NCBI GenBank assembly: GCA_027596075.1
Contig: JADGJC010000164.1
Location: forward strand, 1 to 64,000
Source of the DNA: Rhizophlyctis rosea
Taxonomy: Eukaryota; Chytridiomycota; Chytridiomycetes; Rhizophlyctidales; Rhizophlyctidaceae
Length of the DNA stretch: 64,000 bases
Reading direction: 5' to 3'
Shown here one piece after another: positions 50,110 through 61,879 of the stretch (position 1 is its first letter; each line of letters opens with the position of its first letter). Below the pieces are notes generated by a model that did not search any database, was not told the DNA's origin, and was given only the letters and a program-made list of their open reading frames with translations. A program made the translations under genes and the position numbers.

Positions 50110-50500
50110 GAGCGTAGTGTCTGAGTCAATAATCAACGACTGCCGAGAAGACCGAGGTGGCGAGACCCCCGCTGCCGTCAGTGCTGCTTGTGGACCCGCC
50201 CGTACTTTTTGCACGGTACGAGGAATGCAATGTGTCCATCAGGCCACCTCGTTACTTCCTCTTACTCTTCGGCAGATCGTTGTACGGAACTTTGCTTGCG
50301 ATTCACAAGAGCTACGAACTTATCTCCTCAAGCTCGGCCCTTGCACGTTCGCATATCATCCTCCCTACGAACCTTCCATTCATAATTGACGGATTTTATC
50401 CTGTTTTGCACACATCTGACTCATCGTCACTGCGAAGCATGTCCCGCATGACAGAGGCTCAATTGTTTAGTTATCAACTGTTTTCGATCATGCTGCAGCA
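50110..50500 (-). pseudogene. decayed copy of the TIM22 3' region (copy B)
   Basis: On the plus strand CAATAATCAACGACTGCCGAGAAG, then ACCCCCGC and GCTTGTGGACCCGC matches the last TIM22 exon at 51530-51610 (CAATAATCTATGACAGCCGAGAAG..., ACCCCCAC, GCCTGGGGACCCGC). The likeness resumes at 50425-50490, opposite the TIM22 third exon and its acceptor. Frames are broken, and the ends of the copy are not sharp. Confidence 0.55.
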
Positions 50501-50649
50501 GATGCCATGCACATTGGGTATTTCAATCAGTACGCAAGAACTCACGTATCAAATATATGTGGCAGTCCACATCGGAGTAGCCTGCACCGTCGCTAGGAGA
50601 TCAGCCACAACCACCAGTGTAGTCAATCAGGGATCATGGAGCTACATGT

Positions 50650-50885
50650 AATCGTGGTGCCTTAATCAGTAATCAAACCTATTTTATGGCTGCCGGGAGG
50701 GTGGTCGAAACGTGTCAAAACTCCAGATGCTGCTTGTGGACACTAACATCGCTCGGCATCAAAGAGGCCCATGTCCATGGCACATCCCGTCGACCTTCCC
50801 TTCCCGATATCATTCTTTACCTTTTTTTTTTCTCAATAGCTTTTTGATGAGGGAAAACAACCTTCTAGATGCTCCTTTTCTTCCA
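50650..50885 (-). pseudogene. decayed copy of the TIM22 3' region (copy C)
   Basis: The stretch TCGTGGTGCCTTAATCAGTA, then ATGGCTGCCGGGAGG follows the order of the TIM22 end (TCGTGATGGCGTAACCAATA, then ATGACAGCCGAGAAGG). Further on, CACATCCCGTCGACCTTCCC matches the third-exon segment GCATCCCGCCGACACACCGT, and CTTTTTGATGAGGGAA matches ACTGTTTGACAAGGGAA. Intron and exon parts are both covered, so this was a DNA-level duplication, not a retrocopy. Confidence 0.5.
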
Positions 50886-51519
50886 CCGACTGTGCTGCAT
50901 CATTAACAAAAGCCTTCAATGTTGGTCCATGAGTTCCAGAATGGATATCTTCTCATGGACTGATGTGTGTGACAGTTGGATGGCATGGATAGGTGGAAAG
51001 TCGGATGAGACAGCGGGTGTTACGGTCTTGCCCGTGCAAATGGCGTCCGATCTTAATCGGCGAGCACAGTCAGTTGCACAGTCGAATCGTCCTTATATGG
51101 CGGAGGAGGGCCATAAAGGACGATTTGTTGATGAGGTAGACAGAAATCCAGACAGCCCCTGCCCGTGAATGTGGTGATGGGCCTTGAATCAGTCATCAGT
51201 GAAGAAGCAGAATCCCATTAAGAACCCATGAAGGATTTATTGTATCAAGCTATCCTTCACATCGCCTCTGCCATGTAATGAAGCTCTCTTGGCAGGACCA
51301 TACACACGCCGATGAGGTCACGCTGTTGCTGACACAAAGTATAACCAAAATGTTTCAGAAACCCCATAATATGCACAAGTGAATTAAATTAAGCTTAAAA
51401 CTTTACATATGAAAAATAATCTATAAACAAACACCCTACATGGCTGTCTGCATTGACGATACTATACGATGCGCCAGCATTCACTAATCTACATTATTGG
51501 TACCTCTCTAGCAAGATGC

Positions 51520-52423
51520 CTAGTCGTGATGGCGTAACCAATAATCTATGACAGCCGAGAAGGCAGCAAAACCCCCACAACCCAGCAATGCGGCCTGGGG
51601 ACCCGCTGCATTTTGATTGATTAGCTCAATAAGGCAGGTTGGATAGCGGAGCCGAATGAGACTTACCCCGTGCCGCCAATATCCCACCCGTGATGCATCC
51701 CGCCGACACACCGTTCCATAAGTCATTTTTAGCTCGGTACTGTTTGACAAGGGAAGACTTCGTCAGTGTCATGTTCTCTGCTTCCCATTGCTTGGCGAGA
51801 AACATTGCAGTAATATTTGCTTCTCCTGCACATCAAGATCGACCAAACGACTCCAAGTGTTCACATCCTACGATTGCTTGGCATGCAACTCTTACTCAGA
51901 CCCAAAACTCCTCATGGAACTGTCACCACACGATAATATGCCCCGCAACACAACTTTCCCCGACCCCCACCCCCACCTACACTCTTCCAACAGCGCAACA
52001 CCCACCGTCTCAATCAGACACTCCGTCCCCGAAAACACCGCGCCCACCACTGCAAAGTTCTTCGCGGACGCGTAACTCTTGCTCCCCATATCCTTCAGCG
52101 TGACCCGGACCTGATCCCTCGTCGACATGTTACGAAACTCGTCGGTCGTCATTCCCCAGTCGACGGAGGACATGAAGGCTCCGAAGGCGAGACCGAGACC
52201 GAAACCTGTGGGTGCGTAGGTGATATGAAGGATTCGTGAGGCTTCATATGGATAGGCGGGTGCGTGTGCAGCGAGGAATGCGGGACCCACCTGCACCGGC
52301 GGATATGACTACTTTTGCGGGGCAGGACTCCATTACCCCTTGCATCATGAGTGCTTCTGGCGGCGTTTGGCCAAACAAGCCTCCGCCTGGTGGTCCTTGT
52401 GGTGGTTGTTGTGGTGCGGACAT
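51520..52423 (-). CDS. tim22: TIM22, mitochondrial inner-membrane import channel, 4 exons
   Basis: Core of the carrier translocase that inserts multi-span proteins into the mitochondrial inner membrane. Exons: 52423-52291, 52205-52006, 51739-51667, 51605-51520; introns of 85, 266 and 61 bp. Total 492 bp, 163 aa, slightly shorter than most fungal TIM22 proteins. The N-terminus is Pro/Gln/Gly-rich ([15 protein letters not shown]), followed by the Tim17/22/23 domain: [19 protein letters not shown] (first membrane helix with GxxxG), [37 protein letters not shown], and [26 protein letters not shown] and the following GCITGG are hallmarks of the TIM22 subgroup. Two cysteines (in TECLIE and SAGCITGG) occur, as in yeast Tim22. 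The 3' exon is next to decayed copies of itself (50.1-50.9 kb). Confidence 0.94.
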
Positions 52424-52802
52424 TGTGGGATCTGGGAGTAGGGAATTTGTGAGGAACTGGAGGAAGTTTTGGACGTAAACAGTGGAACACGAAAATTGGA
52501 CATGACTCCGAAATGGAATGTTTAGCCAACGCTTAGCGGGTTTGTCAGCTACCCAGCTAGCGGCAACTGTCTTCAGGGCCCTTCAATTTCACAAGCCTCA
52601 AAACAAGAGTAACAATCCATTCCATACAAACTTGGAAGTTGATGAGTTTTTGTTCACGACATGTATGTTGAGGTACATATTAAGTACGATATGAGACAAA
52701 AAAAACCTCAACACACAGCATCTACAATTCTATCGAAGAGAACGGAAGGCAATTACCGACACAAATGGTAATGATTCAGTCATCCCTTCAACATTTCATC
52801 CC
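52424..52802. other. intergenic region between TIM22 and the 914-residue protein gene
   Basis: About 380 bp between the TIM22 start and the stop of the upstream minus-strand gene. It must hold the TIM22 promoter and the neighbour's 3' end. The part near 52680-52800 is A-rich. No gene seen. Confidence 0.6.
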
Positions 52803-55800
52803 TTACCCCTCAACTCTAACCCCCTCCTTCTCCCCCCTCCACTCCCTCTTAACCCCTTTCTTAACCCTCTCCCAAACAACCCTCGGCACAAATATCTCCA
52901 CCTTCTTCCTACCCCCCTTCCCCCCGTCCAACCCATCCCCCTCCCCACCACCGACCCCACCCTCACTGTGTGCCCCCTCCTCACCCTTCCTCCTCCTCTC
53001 CTCCTCCGCCGCCGCTTCAATCTCCAACTTCCTCTCAATCTCCTTCATGAGCATCTCTGCAAACTCATCAGAAGACGTTGGACGCGAAAGCGTATCGGCA
53101 TTTCCGTCATGCTGAGAGGGCGTCACCGACCGTTGACGAACATGATCTACCTCGCCATGCGGAGAAACGGGACGAGATATGCTAGGCGTTCCAACAAAGA
53201 AGGGCGTACCACTCTCTTCTTCCAACTCTAGTGGTAAATCAATATACCGCTGCATCTCGTCAACGCTCTTCCTCCCAACTTTCGGTTGTTCGCCGCGGGC
53301 TTTGGCTAGGACGGCGCGAATACGGTCCACATTGATTCGGCCGTCTTCGATCGTCGGTGGAATGGGCAGTGGGGCGGACTTGCGGCGGGAGGCTGATGGG
53401 GATGAGGGGTTGGTTGAGGTGCTTGATCTGGAGGTGGTGGAAAATTCGGTGGTGGGAGTGAGGGGGAGCGAGAGTGATATGTTCAGGTTACCGGCGGCAT
53501 CAAGAGATTTCTATTTCAGAATGATTCGGGTCAATGTCAGTACAATTCAGCATATTGCATATCGCCAACCAGCCAACGAACAAAAACCGCCACCTACCCC
53601 AAACTCCTCAACCAAATCCCCAATCCTCCTCCTTGCAAAGTCAATTTCTTCACTCTTGACAGCAGGCCCTTGACTGCCTCGTTCATCGTCACCTCCTCCC
53701 ACCGTACCTTCCCGTTCACCGCCCTCCCTCCTTCCATCCTCCAAAGCCATCGTCAAAGCCTCCACAGCAGTTTGCATCTCTCGTTGCAGTTTACGGAGTT
53801 CATCTGATTGTATGAGCGAGGTTAAAATAGTTGAGATCAAAACCAACGACAACTTCCGACAATGATGTTTGACACAGGACATCTCAGCTCACCTATACTT
53901 GCCGCACACCCCCTCAACCGCGCGCATTCATCCCTCCACGCATCACGCTCGTTCTTCAATTGATCAAAGATCCGAGTGTGACCTTTCGTTATTGGTGCCG
54001 CTTTCGGTGTCGCCATCCTATTTACAGAACGGAAATGAAGGGAGACGGGATGTGACAATTAGCAAATTTTTCAATGATGTCACTCAACGTCCAACCCAAA
54101 TTTCCCGCATGTCCGCACCTCAGAACGAAATGGAAGACGTCCTTCCGGTACTCACTTCATAACATTAGTCCAAACCGCCGCAGCATCATCCAAAGGCAAT
54201 TTCCTCGGTCCCGACGGGCTCTGCCTAGCCCTCCCGCCAAACCGCGAAGACGTTACACTCTCCCCACCGGTGGTCATGACGGTCTCCCTGTGTGAACTCG
54301 ACACCTCCGATGCATTGGCTCCCCGCCCCGGTGCGGTGTTGACGGAAGGACGGCGCGATTGGGTTGCGGAAGTGATGAGGGTTAGGTCGTCGGGGTGGTC
54401 GTCGGTTGGGTCCGCATTGGGAGGGGACGTGGGAGCGACGGGTGTGGTGGGCATGATGATGACGGATTTGCGGGGTGGAGGGGTCGGTGGAGCGAGAGAT
54501 GGTGTGGAGGGCGATTGGGTGGAAGGGTCCAACGGTGCTTGTGCGTGCGCCTCTGGTTGTACTTGTGGAGGGGATTGGGGTTGTGCTTGTGGTGGTTGCG
54601 CTTGTAGAGATTGTGCTTGTGGTGGTCGCGCTTGTGGTGATTGCACTTGTGGTTGGGCTTGTAGTTGCTCCTGCTGCTGCTGCTGCTCCTGCTCCAGCTG
54701 TTGCTGAGGCACCTCCTGCACAGGTTCTTCCCCAACCAATTGATCCTTCCTTATAGGCACCGCCACAGGCGCTACGGCACCCTGCTCATTCCCACCCACC
54801 TTCCGAATCCTACTCGCAAAGTTCGAAAAAGCGCCCGACATCCGCTTCTGCACATCCTGCCCGGTGGCCGCCGCTGCTCCAAAGCGTGCCTTCAGGTAGA
54901 TGGATTGTCTTGGTTCTTCGGAAGATTTGGTCGGGCTTTGTTTTAGGGGGCTTTGTTGTTGGGTGGTGTTGTCTTCTGGGTGGGCGGGTTTGCGGGGTAA
55001 GGTGCGCTGCGCAGGTGGAGGCGGAACGTTTTCTGATTGTGCATTGTTGGTTTCTGATTGCTCAAGCCCACTCTCCTTTTCGTCGTTGCTTTTGCTACGG
55101 CCAATCCCGATCATGCCTCCCTTCGTCCATGTGCGTTTGCTCTTCAAGCTATCCGTCTCGGCTTCCGGTACCCCATTCTCTGATGATGCCCGCTGACTGG
55201 AAGCTCCATCCCCCGTAAGCTTCTCCTTCTTACCGCCCACGAGCTTTTCCTTCATCCACTTCGTTCCACTCATACTACTTCGCGAACTAGATCCTTCACC
55301 CTCGCTCTCAACTCCACCTCCCTCCACATCACTCCCAACAGCATCAAACGCGTCCCCACCTCGACTCCGCCCTCTACTTATCCTCAACCCCTTCGCCCAC
55401 CCTCCTCTTGAGCTTTTCCCATCACCATTTTTCCCTTTACTAAATCCAACCCATTCCCCGCCAGGCGCGTACCCGTCCTGAGGAAGTGGCGTAGCAGCCC
55501 CTTGGTAGGAATCAGTTTCATACCCATCGCCACGGCGAGAGAAGAGAGCGCTATGTACAGCACTGTAGTCAACAGGTTTACGCTTGGTGGATGCGCGCGT
55601 GGCGTTTGTTGTGGCGGTGACTGCTGTGTAGCTGGTATATTCTGTGCCCGCGTCTGAGATTGGGGAATGTGGTGGGACGGCCGAAGGGATGTATGTGGGT
55701 GTTGAAGGTGCTGGAGGGATGTTCAATGGTGTAAGCGACGGTCGCTCATGTAATGATGATGGACTGTCAGCCTAATAAAAGAGGAACTGAGTTAGAAAGA

Positions 55801-56203
55801 TAGATTTACTGTGGACGGATGAACCCCTCGCGTATTCCTCCCTTCCATATGTGTTCTGACGCCTGTTGTGTGCTGAGTGCAGTCGATTACGATCGATGCT
55901 TTGTTGAGAGCCATGTGCTACAGCAGCGCAGACTGCACGAGCGTTTGGCGCTTCGATGTACAACATTGACATTCGAATTTCCTTTCGCCGCATGCTTTTC
56001 ACCCTAACTACCACCTTCCTTCAACCATGTCATCCTAGCTGCGGTTGCAGGAGCCCAAGATGCCATTTGGCAGGAGCCCATCATGCGTGTCAAGACACAA
56101 CAGCAATGCTCACCTGATCTGGAATCTGGTTATCGACGGCATGGACAGGAGGTTCTTCAGGCGCAGCGGGAGCGGCGGCGTATGCTGGGTCTGCAGTCAA
56201 CAT
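52803..56203 (-). CDS. large low-complexity protein with coiled coil, unknown function, 5 exons
   Basis: Exons: 56203-56114, 55771-54156, 54017-53893, 53803-53598, 53510-52803; introns of 342, 138, 89 and 87 bp. Total 2745 bp, 914 aa, in one frame throughout. Residues 1-540 are mostly disordered: TPTYIPSAVPPHSPISDAGT, then KPVDYSAVHSALFSRRGDGYETDSY, a Ser/Gly/Lys region, and a long Gln/Pro/Ala run with QAQPPQAQ repeats. Around 565-670 is a likely coiled coil (HTRIFDQLKNERDAWRDECA, later DELRKLQREMQTAVEALTMA, then EIDFARRRIGDLVEEFG). A Ser-rich region precedes DGRINVDRIRAVLAKARGEQ, and the acidic/basic tail ends KKGVKREWRGEKEGVRVEG. I recognise no family. The start ATG is the only one in the open first exon; an upstream exon is possible. 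Confidence 0.72.
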
Positions 56204-57230
56204 GGCATCTACGTATCCACCGTAGGATTTAGTTGCGAGTTGCAATTTTGACGTCACGATAAATTGGCGGTGATTGGATGAAAGATATAGTGTTTTCAGT
56301 CAAATTCAATTTGGGAACAGCGGTTTTTGGGTATGAGGCGGGATAGTCGATGTTGTACTTGTATCCGATGTATGTAATATGTATTATGAGACCCGCTTCC
56401 ACCTGGTGTACAAGTAAGTCTCCGAGGGAAGGTAACTGTCCTTATGATCACAGATTTAAAGCACTACCTGGGCCAGTTTACCCCTAATCGAAGTTGATGA
56501 CTAGATGACGGTGAGTTTGTTTACATTGCTTGCCACGCCGACCGAGTGGATTTTCTGCTCGCCCAAAAGGGTATGATGGGAAAGTTGTTAACGCTGGATG
56601 AAGTAAACACTCGGGAGAAGCAGAGCCTTGGTGGGGTGAAAGGTTTACCTGGCAATAAGTTATTTTTTAGGAAAAAAAGATGGAAAAAGAAATGATGAAA
56701 TTGGATGGAAGGAGGTGTGCAAGGCTGCAAGGTTGCATGAAGGGACTTTGGCTGACCATGCGTGATGGGCAATGCAAGTGTGCAAAGCAGTCAGAAGTGG
56801 GGGTGGCCGTTTCGCAATGACGATCATGTTGACTTTTGACAGTTGTTCGGAGGGGGCTTAGTTGGATGTGTGTAACTTGGGTGTAACAGCTGGTTGTACC
56901 CATTGAAATTCAAACGTCACAACCAGCGGCAAGCTTTCTTGCCAGACTGGACTGTAGCAATGTCTTACAAGCCAACCAGCACTCTTCCCATATCGGTGAA
57001 ATGACCCCAAGCCACATTAGCAGTGCCACCAGTCCCGGCGGTGTTGGTCTGCCTTGTGCTCCCCCACGTGCGAAGGAGGCGCACGGAACCACCCTCGGAA
57101 CCAGACCTCCGGGATACACGACACCCACACCACATCTGAATCGTTCATCTATCTCTCCTCTGCCAATCACCTCTCACCATTTGCCTTCATCCGCTCCAGT
57201 CCCATCTCAACTAATCATTCCTTATCAGCA
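56204..57230. promoter_or_regulatory. divergent upstream region (914-residue protein gene and DUF2235 gene)
   Basis: 1.03 kb between divergent starts; it must contain both promoters. No supported gene lies inside. The last 100 bases before 57231 are C/T-rich, a common feature of fungal leaders. Confidence 0.5.
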
Positions 57231-59489
57231 ATGGAAAACGTAACAAACTTCTTCCAAAAGCTAGGAACGTCCCTTGGATTGGACAAAGACAAGGACCCAC
57301 GCACCGAAAACACTGTGGTCCCTCCAACCGAGCCCAGCCCGAAGACCACAAAAGTCGTCGCACCTGCTCATCCTGAAGATGCCTACGAACCAGGGCAAAT
57401 AGTTTCCTACACCCCACCGGGAGCATACAAGTTCTCTGCCGCCGCTGAGGACGAACCAGCAAAGAGTGAGTAGAATGTCACCTCCTTGACATATATGTAC
57501 ACAATGGATGGGAGATTTCACCCAATGCATACATTGATCTAACCACGTCAATAACCCAACTTAGAATTCTCCATTCCCAATGTAAACATTCAATCTCCCT
57601 TCAGCCACCATGGCATTTCTTTTGGTTCAAAGAGACCAGCCAGTCATGAAGGGGAAGTGATTGCACCAACTCCGCCGGGGGTAAGAAGGCTTGTCGTGTG
57701 CTTTGATGGAACATGGGCCAGTGCCTGTACGGGCAACGATCTGCCATCTCTTGGAATGTCCGCATCCCATTTAGCTGGTATGTTCTGTTGGAAGGTACTT
57801 GAATGACCGTGTATAGTCGACTGATTCGGGGACTTTCAATGGCTACAGCTACTCCTACCAACATCTTCAAGCTTGCTTTCTTGGCTGGAGCACATGAACA
57901 TGATGAGAGTGTGTTGACTTGCTTTCCTCTGCCCCTACAGTAACCACTTTACCAATACGTCATGTATCGCAGATTCTGACCAGTTGGTATACTACCACGC
58001 TGGTGTCGGTACGGGCACCAAGCAAACCCGAGAGGAGTACTTTGAAGGTCTCTTTGGAAACATTGACAAGGAATTGCAAGATGTACGTCCGACAGGCAGA
58101 TGGATACCAATTGCCCTGATGAGGTCTCATCAGTTGTTGCAACCCCAACTCATAGGCATACCGCTGGCTCTCCCTAACCTACAAAGAAGGCGACGAAATC
58201 TACGGGTTTGGTTTCTCCCGTGGTGCTACCATCATTCGATCCCTCTTTGGTTTCATCCGCAACGTTGGCCTTGTCAAGGGCAAATCGCCTGAGCTTGCCA
58301 ACCGCGTAGATTTTGACAGGGTGATCAAGGAGGGGTACTCAATCTACCAGGAGCGGCCGATTCATCCTGAGAAAGATCCTGAGGGTACTGAGAAGTACTT
58401 GAAGAAGGCTGCGGACTTCAAGCTCCGTGTGTCTTTTGAGAAGGTCAATTTGAAGGTACTTCCCTTGATGGGCATTCCATCATGTGCATATGAATCTCAG
58501 CATTGACTCGAAACAACCTATGCATTCACCTGAGCATAGTTCCTGGGTGTGTTTGACACAGTTGGAGAGCTCGGTGTTCCACAAGATCTACGCAAAATTG
58601 CGGGTGGATTGATTGAAAGGATCGGGCAAGGGCTTGGGTACATTGAAAAGAATGAATATCACGACACGAAGGTGTCTGACGAGGTATGTATTTGCAAACT
58701 ATGGCAAGAGACAGCTCGAGTCGACTGGGGCCAGAGTGCGTGTATGTAATTCTCGGAACCCTCCTGACAAAAGGTCCCTTTCGCCTACCACGCCCTCGCC
58801 ATTGACGAAACGCGCGAAATGTTCGCCCCAACCCTCTTCGAAAACGTCTCCACCCCACCTCCCCCAACCATCATTGAACGTGAACAAATCTGGTTCCGCG
58901 GAGAGCACTCCGACATTGGTGGGGGCTGGTTTGAACAGGGCCTACCCAACATTGCGCTCTACTGGATGGTTGACAAGGCGCGTCGTGCCGGGTGCAGGAT
59001 GAAGGATCCTAAGGAGTTTGAGATTATTGGCAAGACAATGGTTATGGGAGTGAATAAGACGCATATGAAGCATCGGGAGGCGTTTGTTGTGCATGATCCT
59101 TTTGTTGGGAAGGCGGCGACGACGAGTTATAATGAGAAGATTTATCGGGATTTCCAGTATTATCAGGTGAGGGTTGCTGTGTTGGCTTGTGTCCTTACTG
59201 CTCTTCCATTCCATTGCATATTGGCTCTAACACAGGCGCTTGCGCATTCCTGTAGGATGCCACGCGCTTCTTTCCGTCAACCCTTCATCCTTCCGTTTTT
59301 GTTGTTGCCAGGGATGTGCCCTGTCCACCCAACCTTGCGGACTTCCTTACACGCGCCGACCCAGAAGCTGTTCACAAATATTGGCCTGTGCCCACTGCGG
59401 AGCAGAAGGAGGAGGATAAAAAGGCTGTAGAGGCGGCCAAGCAGGAAGCGAAGGAGCATGCCGAAATTCAGGATGCAAAGGAAACGTGA
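57231..59489 (+). CDS. DUF2235 (Tle1-like) alpha/beta-hydrolase, 8 exons
   Basis: Putative serine hydrolase. DUF2235 includes bacterial type VI secretion phospholipases (Tle1) and many uncharacterised fungal proteins. Exons: 57231-57465, 57565-57777, 57849-57908, 57973-58082, 58156-58455, 58540-58683, 58774-59166, 59256-59489. Total 1689 bp, 562 aa. The domain starts with RRLVVCFDGTW (119-129), then TNIFKLAFLA and DQLVYYHAGVGTG. The nucleophile motif is GFSRGA (Ser227), the acid FDTVGELG (Asp312), and the base GEHSDIGGGW (His399): the full triad in the family order. The N-terminal 118 residues are Pro-rich with no signal peptide, and the Glu/Lys-rich C-terminus (KAVEAAKQEAKEHAEI) is probably helical. 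Substrate unknown; intracellular action is inferred from the missing signal. Confidence 0.9.
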
Positions 59490-60039
59490 TTCAGCATCGC
59501 TGACACCGCCGCGGTCAGATTCGTAGTCAAGTCTGACAGCATCGGGTGGATACTTCAGCAGAATTTTGTACTTATATAGTTTGGATGGAATTCAATTGTT
59601 AAATAGTAGACATGCCTCTGTATATCCGTATGTACGCTAGCAACTAGATTTATGAAACTCCACACCTGTGCAGCTTCACTGCTTCATGCACCAAGATGGG
59701 ATGGATGCATGTGATTATGGAGTTTATGGCATCTGTGCCAAGTGCCACCTTCCAGATTTTTGGGGTGATCGTTCAGCTGATGGATGTCGTGGAATTCGAG
59801 TGGCTTGCACACAATTCCCACCGACATCCACTCAATGCAATGCTCCATCTGGAGTTTGTTTACAAACCCAAAACCCCTAAAAAAACTTCACCCACTCCCA
59901 CAACCTGAAACCTTCATCCACTTCAAATTTTCACACGGTAGGTAGCATATAGAACATCTTGGAGAGGAAGTTCACTTGAACCTTCCTTTTCCTGACGCGA
60001 TCGCTCACGAAAGTTTTACCCCATAACAGAACCTGAACA
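59490..60039. other. intergenic region between the DUF2235 and CBS genes
   Basis: Holds the 3' flank of the hydrolase gene and the CBS promoter and leader. A 70-codon frame near 59668-59908 has no recognised domain and no splice-consistent extension, so it is not called. Confidence 0.6.
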
Positions 60040-61879
60040 ATGACGCAGAACTTTGACCGCAACCGTGTCCTCAACAACATCCTCGAGCACATCGGCGGAA
60101 CACCCGCCGTACGTCTCAACCGCGTCGGAAAGGACGAGGGGCTGCAGTGCGAACTTGGTAAGCGCCGGCGCGTACAGTTACGCGACTGCGTTGGGATTCT
60201 TTTGAAGTTGTCTGACCACTTGTGCAGTGGCAAAATGTGAATTCTTCAACGCTGGTGGCTCTGTCAAGGACCGTATCGGCAAGCGCATGGTGGAGGCGGC
60301 GGAAAAGGAGGGGAAGTTGAAGCCCGGATATACCATCATTGAGGTATGTGCGTTTGGGACAAATTCATGACAACTCAAATTTCTAGGGTTGACAAATTTC
60401 AATTTTTTCAGCCCACCTCCGGAAACACCGGTATCGGTCTTGCCCTTGCCGCGGCCGTGAAGGGCTACCGCGCCATCATCACGCTTCCTGAGAAAATGTC
60501 TCAAGAGAAGGTCGATGTTTTGAAGGCGTTGGGAGCTGAGATCATTCGGACACCCACCGAAGCCGCATGGGACGCCCCCGACTCGCACATCGGTGTCGCC
60601 AAGCGCTTGAACGCCGAGATCCCCAACTCCCTTATCCCCGACCAATACTCCAACATCAACAACCCCTTGGCTCACTACGAAGGAACTGCTGAGGAGCTTA
60701 TCTCGCAATGTGGCGGACATATTGATATGTTTGTTGCGAGTGCCGGGACGGGTGGAACGATTGCCGGTGTTGCGAAGAAGTTGAAGGAGAAGTTACCGAA
60801 CATTCGGGTACGCATCGGACCATGTAACAAGCCACGCACATTTGGAATTCCTAACTGAATCTGCTTGCATAGATTGTCGGCGTAGACCCCAACGGTTCCA
60901 TTCTCGCACAACCAGACGCGCTGAACAAGGAGGGAATTCACAGCTACCAAGTGGAGGGTATCGGTTACGACTTCGTGCCCGAAGTTTTGGACCGATCATG
61001 GGTGGACGAATGGGTCAAGACTGACGACAAGGAGTCTTTCTTGATGTCCCGGAGATTGATCCGCGAAGAGGGATTGCTTTGTGGTGGATCTTCTGGTGCG
61101 GCCGTGGTTGGTGCTATCAAGGCGGCGAAGTCGTTGAAGCCTGGACAGCGTTGTGTCGTGCTTTTGGCTGACTCCGTCAGAAATTACATGACCAAGTTCT
61201 TGAAGTGAGTTTCGGCTGCTGCATGTGCGCATGTGATGCTTTGTTTGATGCTAATTTGCGGCATTGCAGCGACGACTGGATGAAGAGGTACGGTTTCATG
61301 GATGAGCAGACGAAGAAGGTTGAGGAGGAGAAGAAGGGACAATGGGGTGGAGCGACCATCAAGGACCTGCAATTGCCCACTCCCGTCACCGTTCCCGTGA
61401 CTGTAAGTTGCCGGTCATCAGTGTTTCGTGCGGAATTGTTACCGTGCATGATCACCGTTTCTCATCGCCAAAACCTACAAACCCACCAGACGTCCTGCAC
61501 CGAAGCCGTCGAAATCATGCAATCCCGCGGCTTCGACCAACTCCCCGTCACTTCCTCCCACAAACTTGCGGGCCTCGTCACCCTCGGCAACCTCCTCGCC
61601 AAAGTCGCCTCGAACCGCGTGCACCTCACCGACTCGGTCGACAAGGCCATGTTCCACTTCAACCAGTTGAACAAGTTCACGGAGATTACGGTTGATACAC
61701 CGTTGGAGAGTTTGTCCAAGTTTTTTGAGAACAATTCGTCGGCTATTGTTACGGAGAATGTTGGTGGGGAGTTGCAGGTTAAGCATGTCGTTACGAAGGT
61801 GGATTTGTTGGCGTGGTTGGTGAAGCGGTCGAAGGGCACTGAGAAGTTGGGTGTCGATGGGTTCAATGGGACGCGGTAA
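60040..61879 (+). CDS. cys4: cystathionine beta-synthase, 6 exons
   Basis: PLP enzyme that condenses homocysteine with serine to cystathionine, the first step of transsulfuration, in the cytosol. Exons: 60040-60157, 60228-60343, 60412-60807, 60873-61204, 61270-61402, 61490-61879. Total 1485 bp, 494 aa, near the 507 aa of yeast Cys4. [16 protein letters not shown] opens the catalytic domain. The PLP lysine is Lys53 in GGSVKDR. The [11 protein letters not shown] loop is at 79-89, [10 protein letters not shown] binds the cofactor phosphate, and [12 protein letters not shown] lies near the C-terminal end of the catalytic domain. There is no N-terminal heme-binding region, as in yeast. A CBS-domain pair follows from about residue 355 ([12 protein letters not shown], then [13 protein letters not shown]). 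Confidence 0.96.

Larger units (their letters stand above)
45723..51519. repeat. third gene desert, with decayed zinc-finger-like and TIM22-derived repeats
   Basis: No intact gene was found in 5.8 kb. The first 400 bases are probably the ING 3' UTR and flank. From about 46.4 to 49.9 kb diverged blocks recur, two of which encode MYND-like cysteine patterns on the minus strand. From 50.1 kb on, sequence related to the neighbouring TIM22 gene recurs. A (GTA)-type microsatellite lies at 47381-47400. Long minus-strand frames (49427-49972) have no recognisable domain. Confidence 0.6.
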
